64,000 bases of DNA from an uncultured Coriobacteriaceae bacterium (GTDB lineage Bacteria > Actinomycetota > Coriobacteriia > Coriobacteriales > Coriobacteriaceae), in NCBI GenBank assembly GCA_944320725.1, contig CALUIM010000012.1:1-64000 (forward strand), in the 5' to 3' direction. Under the pieces are notes generated by a model. It had not been told where the DNA came from and ran no database searches. It worked only from the letters and a program-made list of their open reading frames with translations. This document shows positions 25,376 to 35,725 of this stretch, piece by piece. Numbering within the stretch: position 1 is the first letter of the stretch; each line of letters starts with the position of its first letter. The position numbers were made by a program, and so were the translations under genes.

Positions 25376-26691
25376 GCCGCGTCGCCACCCACCACATCGT
25401 CGAGCGTCACCGAAACACTGTGCGGCGTGGGCACCCAGTCAACCTTGAGGAAGAGCGCCGCCACGGTAATGGGGATGTAGGTGAACATAAACAACGGGAA
25501 CGTGAAGAGGTTCGATACGAGACGCCAGCGCTTGGCGCAATGGATGTGTGAGCGCTCCACAAGCGTGGTGAGCAGCCCCATCACGAAAAACGTCATGTAC
25601 ATCGAAACGAAGGTCATCACGAGCGACGCCACGCACATCTCCATCTCGGCATCGGTGGCAAGAAAGCCGTGGCTCAGCATCGAGACGATGAGGAACGTGC
25701 CATTCGCGAGAATCGACAGCAGCGTCAGCAACATACCCGGCGCGATGGTCATGAGCAGATCGTAGGCTGCAAAGCGGCGAAACTTGGCAATCGATGTCAA
25801 GAGGTGCTTGCCATAGGTAAAGAAGACCTGGTAGAACCCCTTGGTCCACCGCATGCGCTGCTTCCACGATGCCGCAAAGGTAACCGGCTGCTCATCAAAG
25901 AACTCTGCCGGCGCGTACCCAATACGCACGCCATGGATGGCGCAGAAGGTGGAGAACTGAATGTCCTCGGTGAGGGTGTGGAACTGCCATCCGTGCATGC
26001 CCTCCACAATCTTGGCAGAGATCAAATACCCCGAGCCCGACACCGCGCACGAGGTGCCGCAGAGCATGCGCGCGTTGTTGAGGAACCGCGCCTCGCGCAA
26101 AAACCACGTCGCATAGCCCGACGAGATCCACGAGCTTCCAAAGTTCTTGGAATTACGGTAGCTCGTGAGTGCCATGAACCCCTGGTCGAACGCATCGTTC
26201 ATGATCGACACGTAGTTGGGGGCCACGAGGTTATCGGCATCGAAGATGAAGAAGCCCTCGTAAGTGTCGGGATACTCCTTGAGAATACGCTCGAACCCAT
26301 AATCCATAACCCAGCTCTTGCCCTTGCGCGCCAAATCGTTGCGCTCGTAGACAATCGCGCCGGCCTCACGCGCAACACGCGCAGTGTCGTCGGTGCAGGC
26401 ATCGGCCACCACGAAGACATCGATGAGCTCGGCGGGGTAATCCTGCGCCTTGATGGATCGCACCAGGTTCGCAATCACCGGCTCCTCGTTATGCGCCGCG
26501 ATAAAGAAGGCGTAGCGATGCAGCTTCTTAGCGGGCGGCAGCTTGCACTCGCCTCGCACCAGACCAACAAAGAAGAAGACAACCTGATAGAGAAAACAAA
26601 TGCTAAACAGCCCCATGACGATCGTGTTGAACACAACAATCGGCGTGGCCTGGCTGAAGTAGCCAATGATGTAATCGATGAACGCGTCCAC
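25372..26691 (-). CDS. processive family 2 glycosyltransferase (membrane)
   Basis: A 439-residue membrane GT2 enzyme of the cellulose/hyaluronan/PNAG synthase type. After an N-terminal membrane region, the catalytic domain shows FIAAHNEEPVIANLVRSI, VVADACTDDTARVA, FFIFDADNLVAPNYV (metal-binding DxD), HTLTEDIQF (TED base) and SWKQRMRWTKGFYQVF (QxxRW). Four or so C-terminal membrane helices follow. GTG at 26691 has GGGAG upstream; ATG at 26727 is an alternative. No polysaccharide export or modification genes flank it. The product sugar is unknown. Confidence 0.85.
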   Translation of the reverse strand: MDAFIDYIIGYFSQATPIVVFNTIVMGLFSICFLYQVVFFFVGLVRGECKLPPAKKLHRYAFFIAAHNEEPVIANLVRSIKAQDYPAELIDVFVVADACTDDTARVAREAGAIVYERNDLARKGKSWVMDYGFERILKEYPDTYEGFFIFDADNLVAPNYVSIMNDAFDQGFMALTSYRNSKNFGSSWISSGYATWFLREARFLNNARMLCGTSCAVSGSGYLISAKIVEGMHGWQFHTLTEDIQFSTFCAIHGVRIGYAPAEFFDEQPVTFAASWKQRMRWTKGFYQVFFTYGKHLLTSIAKFRRFAAYDLLMTIAPGMLLTLLSILANGTFLIVSMLSHGFLATDAEMEMCVASLVMTFVSMYMTFFVMGLLTTLVERSHIHCAKRWRLVSNLFTFPLFMFTYIPITVAALFLKVDWVPTPHSVSVTLDDVVGGDAA

Positions 26692-26811
26692 ATGTACGCT
26701 CCCGTGAAGCCGTAGCGAATCGGGCATCTCGCATCCGAGATATCGTCTGCAAGCAGTGTAGGACACCTGCCGCCCGCGCGGGCGTGTGCAGGCACCTCCA
26801 TGCATGCAAAC

Positions 26812-27849
26812 CTAGAGAAAGTCCATGTTCTCGTCCATGAGACCGAGCTGCGGAATGATCGTCTTGCCTGCCTCGGTGCGGCCGAGCGAGCGCGGAGCAA
26901 GCTCGTCGAGCACCGCGGCCAAGTCCCATGGCAACTCATCGGCAAGCTCGATGAGCTCACCGGTCACCGGATGCGCAAAGCTCACATGCCACGAATGCAA
27001 AAACTGCCTTGTGAGCCCGCAGTCGGCGCGCTCGGCACCCTTTCCCTTGCCATAGAGCGGGTCGCCCACACAAGGGTGGTTGATGTGGCGCATGTGCACG
27101 CGAATCTGATGGGTACGCCCGGTATAGAGATGACATTCGAGCAGCGTGTAACCATCGTTACCACGCGTGGCCTCGAAGCGCTCGAGCACGCGGAACTCCG
27201 TGATGGCCTGCCGCGCAAACGGATCGTCCGACACTGCCATCTTCACGCGGTCTTTTATAGAGCGCGCGATGCCGGTGTTGATGGTGCCCTGGTCCTGCGT
27301 GACCTCACCGTGGACGAGCGTGATGTAGCGCCGGTCGAGCGTACGCAGACGAATGAGGTCCTGGAGCGCACGCTGGGTGTCGTCGTCTTTCGCCGCGAGC
27401 ATGAGCCCCGAGGTATCGCGGTCGAGTCGGTGCACGATACCGGGGCGGTCTTCGCCCTGCAGCGTACCCAGGTGATCGATGCCGCAGTGGTAGACGAGCG
27501 CGTTGGCAAGGGTGCCAGAGTCGTGCCCATGTGCCGGATGGCACACGAGGCCGCGCTGCTTTGATAGCACGATGAGGTAATCATCCTCAAAGCGGATGTC
27601 GAGCGGAATGGGCTCGGGCACGACCGCCCCAGACTCACGCTGCTCGGGGAGCTCTACCGAGATGCGATCGCCGGCGCGCACGAGGTACTTCTTCGATGCG
27701 CAGGTCTCACCGTTCACCGCGACAGCACCCGCATCGATAAGGTGCGCGCACGCCGAACGCGAGGGGCATGCATCCTGAGCGCCCAGATACGCATCGAGCC
27801 GAGTACCCTCGTTCGCATCATCAACGAGGATGTGCAAATCAGCAGCCAT
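26812..27849 (-). CDS. rluD: RluA/RluD family pseudouridine synthase
   Basis: A 345-residue enzyme that isomerises uridine to pseudouridine in rRNA. It has an N-terminal S4 domain (DANEGTRLDAYLGAQ to VAVNGETCASKKYLVRAGD) and the catalytic domain with GIVHRLDRDTSGLMLAAK, whose Asp is the nucleophile, then GRTHQIRVHMRHINHPCVGDPLYG. The start MAADLHILV overlaps the lspA end by 11 bp and has GGAGG upstream. lspA-rluD is a common pair. Whether the target is 23S 1911/1915/1917 as for RluD is not certain. Confidence 0.9.
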   Translation of the reverse strand: MAADLHILVDDANEGTRLDAYLGAQDACPSRSACAHLIDAGAVAVNGETCASKKYLVRAGDRISVELPEQRESGAVVPEPIPLDIRFEDDYLIVLSKQRGLVCHPAHGHDSGTLANALVYHCGIDHLGTLQGEDRPGIVHRLDRDTSGLMLAAKDDDTQRALQDLIRLRTLDRRYITLVHGEVTQDQGTINTGIARSIKDRVKMAVSDDPFARQAITEFRVLERFEATRGNDGYTLLECHLYTGRTHQIRVHMRHINHPCVGDPLYGKGKGAERADCGLTRQFLHSWHVSFAHPVTGELIELADELPWDLAAVLDELAPRSLGRTEAGKTIIPQLGLMDENMDFL

Positions 27850-28390
27850 GCTCGGACTCCTCCCCCGCCTTGCGCACATCGTCGGCCCCGTGGTCGCGTG
27901 CCGCTGGCGAGAGGAACATGAATCCAATGAGCGCGATTACCACACCCACGGTGATACCAATGTCCGCGATGTTGAACACAGGGAAGTCGATGAAGGTCGT
28001 GGCGATGAAATCGGTCACGAACCCATGGACCGCACGATCAATCGCGTTGCCCACCGCACCTCCCACGAGCATACCGAGGCCTACGACCTCACAGCGCGAG
28101 ATGCGGAGTGCCCGCAGCAGATAGATAACGACAGCAACCACAACCACGGCTGCGAGCAGCACAAACGCGTACCCAAAGCCGCTCGCCAATCCAAAGGCAA
28201 CACCGGTGTTCTCAACGTACTCGAGATGCACCACGCCCGGGATGATGTGCACGAAGAAGAGACCATGCGCGGCAACCCAGCTGCGCACAAACTCCTTGCT
28301 GAGCTGGTCGATCACCAGAAACGCAAGCGCGAAGGCAGCGCCTACCATCAAGCGCCAACTTGTTTTAGGCGTATACGCCGTCTCTGCCAC
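27839..28390 (-). CDS. lspA: lipoprotein signal peptidase (signal peptidase II)
   Basis: LspA cleaves the signal peptide of diacylated prolipoproteins in the membrane. The 183-residue protein has four hydrophobic segments and both catalytic Asp motifs: GGAVGNAIDRAVHGFVTDFI and FPVFNIADIGITVG. It also has the conserved LEYVENTGVAFGL. GTG at 28390 is chosen because AAGGGGAGCTG immediately precedes it; the TTG further upstream lacks a site. The tail (residues 160-183) is polar. Confidence 0.93.
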   Translation of the reverse strand: MAETAYTPKTSWRLMVGAAFALAFLVIDQLSKEFVRSWVAAHGLFFVHIIPGVVHLEYVENTGVAFGLASGFGYAFVLLAAVVVVAVVIYLLRALRISRCEVVGLGMLVGGAVGNAIDRAVHGFVTDFIATTFIDFPVFNIADIGITVGVVIALIGFMFLSPAARDHGADDVRKAGEESEHGC

Positions 28391-28413
28391 CAGCTCCCCT
28401 TTCAAACACGATG

Positions 28414-28437
28414 GGGCGCCCGTTTGCGCGGGCGCCC
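28414..28437 (-). terminator. hairpin between ileS and lspA
   Basis: GGGCGCCCG pairs perfectly with CGGGCGCCC around a 6-base loop, 17 bp beyond the ileS stop. The minus-strand sequence afterwards (CCATCGTGTTT) has only a short U-run set back from the stem, so termination is likely but may be partial. Confidence 0.5.
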
Positions 28438-28454
28438 TCAGATGTCGTTGTTAA

Positions 28455-31283
28455 TTACGCCCCAAGTGCCTCGGCGCAGCGGTCGCAGACGTGCGCATGC
28501 ACGCCATGAACACCGGTGTTCTCACGGTAGTTCCAGCAACGATCGCAACGCTCGCCATGAGCCGCCTCAACCTGTGCGGAGAACTCCTCTCCGCAGGTAA
28601 GCTCAACGTCCGAGACGATGAAGAACTCGGCCAAGTCGCAGGCGCGCTCGCCCGTGAGCAGCTTGTAGGCCTCCTCGGGAGCCGTCGCCACGATGCGCGC
28701 CATCTGGCTCTTCGTGAAGGTACCCTCGGCACGCGCATCCTCGAGCGCCTTGGTGACCACGGCGCGAAGCTCGAGCGAGGCATCGAGCACCGGTGTGTAT
28801 TCGTTGGCAACTTCGAGGGAAATGGGCGCCTTGTACCAATCGAGCAGCGCGGCATACATCTGTCCGTCGCGGCAGCCCGCGGGCGCATAGGCCATGACCT
28901 CGTCGCAGGTATAGGCAAGAACCGGCTGCAGGTCGCGCAGCAGCATAGAAAGCAGCTCGGCGAGCACCGTCTGAGCGCTGCGGCGCGCAAGGCTACCAAC
29001 CTTCTCGCAGTACAGGCGATCTTTCAGGGCGTCGAGATAGACATTGGAGAGCTCGGTCACCACGAAATCGTAGAGCACGCGGTAGGCGCGGTTGAACTCG
29101 TAGCCAGCATACGCCTCGTCAACCTCGGCCTGAACCTGCGTGAGACGGGCGACCATAAGCTTATCGAGCGGCAGCAGCTCGTCGAAGGCAACGTGATCGT
29201 GCTCAGCGTCGTACTGCCCCTCGAGCTCGCCCAACAAGAAGCGGAAGGTGTTGCGGAAACGACGATACGCATCGGAGGTGCGCGCCAGGATCTCATGATC
29301 GATGGCAACATCGGTCGAGGTATCCACCGATGCCACCCACAAACGAATGATGTCGGCGCCCATCTCGTCGCAGACCTTGTTGGGGTCGATGACGTTGCCG
29401 AGCGACTTGGACATCTTGCGGCCCTGGCCATCGAGCGTGAAGCCCTGGGAAACAACCGCCTTGTAGGGTGCGACACCGTTGGCGCCCACGCTCGTCAAGA
29501 GTGACGACTGGAACCAGCCGCGATGCTGGTCAGAACCCTCAAGGTAGAGATCCGCCGGATACTCGAGCTCGGGACGCTTCTCGCAAACCGCCTTCCAGGA
29601 GACACCGGAATCCCACCACACATCGAGGATGTCGCGATCGGCCTTGAGGTGATGTCCGCCGCATTTCGGGCACACGCACGCGTCGCCCAGGTACTCCTCG
29701 GGCGCATCCGTAAACCATGCGTCGGAGCCCTTCTCCTTGAAGAGCGCGATCACGGCGTCGAGCGTAGCGTCATTCATAACCTTCTCGCCGCAGTCGGCGC
29801 ACGTAAAGCTGGGGATAGGCACGCCCCAGTTGCGCTGGCGCGATATGCACCAATCGGGACGGCCCTCCACCATGGCACCGATGCGGTTCTTCGCGCGATC
29901 GGGGTACCAAGCGACATGGTTCAGCACCTGATCGAGCGCCTGCTCGCGCAGGCCCGTCTCGTCCATGGAAACGAACCACTGATCGGTCGCGCGGAAGATC
30001 GTGGGCTCCTTGCAGCGCCAGCAATGGGGATAGGAGTGGCTGATCTTGACCTCGGCAACGAGCGTACCGCGCTCACGCAGCCATGCGATGATCTTCGGAT
30101 TGGCTTCATCGGTATCGAGGCCCGAGAACGGACCGCCCGTGCCATACTCCTCGCCAACATAGAACTTGCCGTCGTCATCGACCGGCATGATGATGGGCAG
30201 ATCGCAGCGCATGCCGGTGTAGTAGTCGTCGACGCCGTGACCGGGCGCGGTGTGTACGCAGCCCGTGCCGTCCTCGAGCGTGACGTAGTCGGCAGTAACC
30301 ACCTTGCCCGAGACGCCCTCGAAGATGGGCTGCTTGTAGGTAAGGCCCACCAGGTCCTCACCGTGCACGCACCACGGCTCGCTGGCGCCAGCGGGCACGA
30401 ATAGATGTGCATCCTCGATCTTGGCAACGCCGTGGAACACCTTTTCCCACAGCGCCTTGGCCATAATGCCCAAGCGCCCCTCAGCCTCAACGGCAACGTA
30501 ATCTGCCTCGGCAAGCAGCGCCACGCCTGAGTTCGCCGGAAGCGTCCACGGGGTCGTGGTCCAAATGACCACGTCGACGGGCATACCGGATGCACGGAGC
30601 GCCTCGGGCGCGTCGTTCATCTCGAAGCGCACGAAGATCGACGGGCTCACCTCGTCGGCGTACTCGATCTCGGCCTCGGCGAGCGCGGTATGGCAGTGCT
30701 TGCACCAATGCACCGGCTTGCGACCGCGATAGATCATGCCGCGATCGAACATCGCCTTGAAGACCTCGATATCGGCCGCATCGTGCTCATGATAGAGCGT
30801 GAGGTACGGATGGTCCCAGTCGCCGAGCACGCCAAGGCGCTTGAAGCCCTCGCGCTGCAAATCGAGGTTCTCGACAGCAAACTCATGGCACATCTCGCGA
30901 ATCTTCGCGGTGGGCGTGGCGTTGAACTTCTCGGTGCCCAGCGCCTCCTCGACCTTATGCTCGATGGGCTGGCCATGGCAATCCCAACCGGGCACATACG
31001 GCGTCTGGTAGCCATTCATGGCCCAGTAGCGCATGATGATGTCTTTCGAGATCTTATTCATGGCGTGGCCAATATGGATCGGGCCGTTCGCATACGGAGG
31101 ACCATCATGCAGCACGAACGTATCGTGGCCCTCGTTTTTCTTCTGCAGCTGCTCGTAGAGGTGATTCTCGTTCCAGTCGGCCAAGCGCTTCGGCTCGCTC
31201 TTCGAGAGACCGGCGCGCATGGGGAACCCCGTCTTCGGCAGGTTCATGGTCTCCTGGTAGATGCTCTTCTCTTTCTTCGCCAT
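28455..31283 (-). CDS. ileS: isoleucyl-tRNA synthetase
   Basis: IleS charges tRNA-Ile and edits valine. The 942-residue class Ia enzyme has GPPYANGPIHIGHAMNK (HIGH at 70-73), the editing domain with DVVIWTTTPWTLPANSGVAL, WCISRQRNWGVPIPSF, the GRKMSKSLGN motif near residue 623 and a C-terminal zinc finger (CDRCWNYRENTG, CDRC near the end). AAGGAGGGCAC precedes the ATG. Expression is under an upstream T-box leader. Confidence 0.98.
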   Translation of the reverse strand: MAKKEKSIYQETMNLPKTGFPMRAGLSKSEPKRLADWNENHLYEQLQKKNEGHDTFVLHDGPPYANGPIHIGHAMNKISKDIIMRYWAMNGYQTPYVPGWDCHGQPIEHKVEEALGTEKFNATPTAKIREMCHEFAVENLDLQREGFKRLGVLGDWDHPYLTLYHEHDAADIEVFKAMFDRGMIYRGRKPVHWCKHCHTALAEAEIEYADEVSPSIFVRFEMNDAPEALRASGMPVDVVIWTTTPWTLPANSGVALLAEADYVAVEAEGRLGIMAKALWEKVFHGVAKIEDAHLFVPAGASEPWCVHGEDLVGLTYKQPIFEGVSGKVVTADYVTLEDGTGCVHTAPGHGVDDYYTGMRCDLPIIMPVDDDGKFYVGEEYGTGGPFSGLDTDEANPKIIAWLRERGTLVAEVKISHSYPHCWRCKEPTIFRATDQWFVSMDETGLREQALDQVLNHVAWYPDRAKNRIGAMVEGRPDWCISRQRNWGVPIPSFTCADCGEKVMNDATLDAVIALFKEKGSDAWFTDAPEEYLGDACVCPKCGGHHLKADRDILDVWWDSGVSWKAVCEKRPELEYPADLYLEGSDQHRGWFQSSLLTSVGANGVAPYKAVVSQGFTLDGQGRKMSKSLGNVIDPNKVCDEMGADIIRLWVASVDTSTDVAIDHEILARTSDAYRRFRNTFRFLLGELEGQYDAEHDHVAFDELLPLDKLMVARLTQVQAEVDEAYAGYEFNRAYRVLYDFVVTELSNVYLDALKDRLYCEKVGSLARRSAQTVLAELLSMLLRDLQPVLAYTCDEVMAYAPAGCRDGQMYAALLDWYKAPISLEVANEYTPVLDASLELRAVVTKALEDARAEGTFTKSQMARIVATAPEEAYKLLTGERACDLAEFFIVSDVELTCGEEFSAQVEAAHGERCDRCWNYRENTGVHGVHAHVCDRCAEALGA

Positions 31284-31365
31284 GTGCCCTCCTTCTCATG
31301 TGCCGGAGCACCTGGCGAAGCGCCCCGGTTGCGCAGACGGCAAGAATCTACCGCCCATCGGGCGC

Positions 31366-31677
31366 AAAAAAGCGCCCGTCCCTCAAAGCTGGGACGAAGC
31401 GCCGACGCAGCGGGATCTGGCACCCGCGAAAGCCCTTCGCTATACCACCCAGCTTAGGTGCGTCAAGCACCCGTACTCGGCCGACCACATAACGGCGGTC
31501 GTCCCGGCGACGTCTACTGGGAAGCAACATCTTCCGTTCGGGTCGCAGCTCCGGGGTGATCTTCACACGGGCGCGCAGGCAAACCTCTCAGCCAAAGGCA
31601 GGCCGCAAACGGCTCGCCTTGGGTTCGCTCTCTCATCTGCGCGGAGACCGGCTACTCGTCCCCATCACAGCCATTGC
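31366..31677 (-). promoter_or_regulatory. T-box riboswitch leader of ileS (Ile, AUC specifier)
   Basis: The roughly 310-nt leader contains the classical Stem I start (GATGGGGACGAGTAGC), a GGCTGAGAGG motif, and the specifier in GAAG-ATC-ACC, with ATC (Ile) at 31560-31558. Antiterminator: AAGCUGGG (31455-31448), bulge UGGUAUA (31447-31441), GCGAAG (31440-31435), pairing with CUUCGU-CCCAGCUU (31399-31386). UGGU matches the ACCA end of tRNA-Ile with discriminator A. The same CUUCGUCCC is instead used by a terminator, GCGCUUCGUCCC with GGGACGGGCGC then U6 (31402-31366). Uncharged tRNA-Ile should favour read-through into ileS. Confidence 0.92.
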
Positions 31678-31682
31678 GCGGT

Positions 31683-31688
31683 ATTGTA
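31683..31688 (-). promoter_or_regulatory. candidate -10 of the ileS leader
   Basis: TACAAT on the minus strand lies 6-11 bases before the expected 5' end of the T-box leader. The best -35 candidate (TTCCAA) is at 19 bp spacing and is weak. Confidence 0.45.
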
Positions 31689-31839
31689 GCACGTAAGCAA
31701 CCGCGTATTGGAATTCCAAATGAGGATGTAACGAAATCTCATGGAATCGCCCATGCAGAACACAGGTGTACTCATCAGGAATCATTGAGCAATCGACGAA
31801 CCAAGCGCATGGTCACCGGCGCACGCACATCAGCATGCA

Positions 31840-31880
31840 GCAGAGCATCCCCGATGCGGGAAGTATCGGGGATGCCCTGC
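31840..31880. repeat. strong hairpin in a 360-bp gene-free gap
   Basis: GCAGAGCATCCCCGAT and ATCGGGGATGCCCTGC pair over 16 positions with one mismatch, around a 9-base loop. The surrounding gap (31,690-32,053) is AT-richer than its neighbours and has only short frames without ribosome sites or recognisable products. No U-run follows on either strand. It could be a terminator for the DUF523 gene, part of a small RNA, or the remnant of a lost element. Confidence 0.5.
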
Positions 31881-32053
31881 ATCTAGAGCAAGCGATTATT
31901 CAGATATTCAAGGATTATGTGGCATGCACCAAAGTAGTCACCAGATCACGCGGTTAAAAACGCAGGTAATTGAGTCGCAACATGTTTCAATAAACACGCT
32001 CTAATTGATAGGTCTGCCCCAAACCCTTGTGTAGCTGAAAAACCAACGATGAC

Positions 32054-32491
32054 TTACCTGCCAAAGGCTTCAAGAAACTGATCAGGCGTTAAAACGGGAA
32101 CGTTATGAGCCTTCAGAAGTTGGGCGAATATGCCATCACCTGCAACGAGCACGCCGGAGAAGGAGCCATCATACACCGTGCCGACGCCGCATGATGGACT
32201 GCGCGGCTGCAGCACCGCAGCATCGCACCCGCCTGCGCGCTCAATCTGCTCCCACGCCCGCCGCGCACCAGCACGAAACGCCGCATCGACACTCTCGCCA
32301 AACTCGTTGACGACCTCGGCGTCGCGAATCTCGGAACGCTGGCGCGGTGTGGACAGGCCACCGAGCTGCTCGGGACAAATCGGAACCACCTCGTGACCCT
32401 CAAGGACACAAACCACATGCTCGTTGAGATTGTCTCCACCGTTGTACTTGCATGCCACGCCGAGCAGGCATGCGCTTACCGCGATACGCAT
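32054..32491 (-). CDS. DUF523 family protein
   Basis: A 145-residue DUF523 protein (related to the N-terminal part of YbgA). It begins MRIAVSACLLGVACKYNGGDN with the conserved CLLG Cys, then HEVVPICPEQLGGLSTPR and LQPRSPSCGVGTVYDGSFSG. The conserved cysteines (CLLG, CPEQ, SPSCG) suggest metal or cluster binding; a desulfidase role has been proposed for related proteins. The ATG lies 1 bp after the NYN-LOTUS stop, so the two are co-transcribed. The physiological role is not established. Confidence 0.82.
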   Translation of the reverse strand: MRIAVSACLLGVACKYNGGDNLNEHVVCVLEGHEVVPICPEQLGGLSTPRQRSEIRDAEVVNEFGESVDAAFRAGARRAWEQIERAGGCDAAVLQPRSPSCGVGTVYDGSFSGVLVAGDGIFAQLLKAHNVPVLTPDQFLEAFGR

Positions 32492-32492
32492 G

Positions 32493-33482
32493 CTAGTCGT
32501 GATCGCGCAGGCGCATGAAGATCTGGCGTTGACCAGAAGCGTCCTCGGGTTCGACGATGTCATAGACACCGAGCGACTTCAAGAACGGACGCAGCTTCTT
32601 GAACCCGTAGTTGCGTACATCGAAATCGGGAAGGCGCTTGGAGAGTTCGTCGCCCACGCGGTCGAGCGGCACGCTTCCCTCATCATCGGAGAACTTGTCG
32701 ACGATGGCGTTGATGGTAGAGCGAATCTTCTTCATGTGGTTCCGTCGTGCCGCACGGCTCATCTCGGCAAACTCGATCTGCTCTTCGGGCTCCTGCGCAC
32801 CTTCTACTTCGATGGCTGCTGCCGCGCGCGCACCGCCCGCGTCACCCGGATGTCGACGCCCGCCCTGAGCAGAAGATTCCTCACCAGAGGCATCACTCTC
32901 TTCATGCACAAGCGTCGCATCGTCTGGCTTCGCAGCCTTCACCCGCCTGCTCGCGCCACCGCGACGCCGACGACGCGAACGCGGGGCATCCGTCGCCTCG
33001 TCTTCGTCGCCGGCATCCTCAGCAGCCTCCTCTGCCTTACGCGAGGCATAGAGCAAATCGAGGTATTTGAACTGGTTGCAGGCCGAGATGAACGGTTCGG
33101 GCGTCTTCTGCTCCCCCATGCCGATCACATGCATGCCGCTTTCGCGCAGGCGCGCAGCGAGGCGCGTGAAGTCGGAGTCTGAGCTCACGATGGCGAACCC
33201 GTCGACGTTGCCGGAATACAGGATGTCCATCGCGTCGATGATCATCGCGGAGTCGGTCGAGCTCTTTCCGTAGGTGTAGCTGTATTGCTGCATGGGAATG
33301 ATCGAGTTCTCGAGCAAGCAGCCCTTCCATGAAGCAAGGCGCTGGCTCGTCCAATCACCATAGATGCGCTTATAGGTAGCGATACCAAGGTTCGAAACCT
33401 CATCGAGAATGATCTTGATGTACTTGTCGGACACGTTATCCGCGTCGATGAGAATCGCAAAGCGAAGGTCGGTATCAGTCAC
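32493..33482 (-). CDS. NYN-domain nuclease with C-terminal OST-HTH/LOTUS domain
   Basis: A 329-residue protein. The N-terminal NYN (PIN-like) domain (1-150) shows FAILIDADNVSDKYIKIIL, STDSAMIIDAMDILYSG and FAIVSSDSDFTRLAARLRE with the acidic catalytic residues. A long charged linker includes an Arg stretch (SRRRRRGGASRR). The C-terminus (about 240-329), with DEGSVPLDRVGDELSKRLPDF and NYGFKKLRPFLKSLGVYDI, fits an OST-HTH/LOTUS RNA-binding domain. This LabA-like layout suggests an RNase or RNA-silencing factor. GTG at 33482 follows AAAGG; ATG at 33518 is an alternative start. Confidence 0.85.
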   Translation of the reverse strand: MTDTDLRFAILIDADNVSDKYIKIILDEVSNLGIATYKRIYGDWTSQRLASWKGCLLENSIIPMQQYSYTYGKSSTDSAMIIDAMDILYSGNVDGFAIVSSDSDFTRLAARLRESGMHVIGMGEQKTPEPFISACNQFKYLDLLYASRKAEEAAEDAGDEDEATDAPRSRRRRRGGASRRVKAAKPDDATLVHEESDASGEESSAQGGRRHPGDAGGARAAAAIEVEGAQEPEEQIEFAEMSRAARRNHMKKIRSTINAIVDKFSDDEGSVPLDRVGDELSKRLPDFDVRNYGFKKLRPFLKSLGVYDIVEPEDASGQRQIFMRLRDHD

Positions 33483-33625
33483 GTCGTCTACCTTTCTGGA
33501 GTTATGCGTCCTCACCATGGTACCCCGCGCGAGCCAACACGACGCCGCGCCCACAGGAACTCTAGGCTAGGACCCTCAATCCAGGAGGCTGTCCCATCCG
33601 TCACATTCGTCTGGCGCAGTTCCGC

Positions 33626-33652
33626 AGAAAGCCCCGCACAAGCGGGGCTTTC
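33626..33652 (-). terminator. intrinsic terminator after ftsH
   Basis: On the minus strand GAAAGCCCCGC pairs with GCGGGGCTTTC around TTGT, 67 bp past the ftsH stop, and ends in TTTC. The symmetrical A/T arms could let it work in both directions. Confidence 0.75.
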
Positions 33653-33719
33653 GAGGACTGTCTGAGCACAGGAGGATATCTGGGGCGAGTCGGGGCGGCC
33701 ACTCGTAAGTTGAACGCCC

Positions 33720-35624
<1,905 letters not shown>

Positions 35625-35725
35625 AGTTGCGTACTCCGTCTGGGGAAGCCCCGTGCGTGGTCAGAATGTTATGTAAGATACCCAACGCACTCCGCGCTAG
35701 TCAGACGCGCACCAAAAGCAACGCT

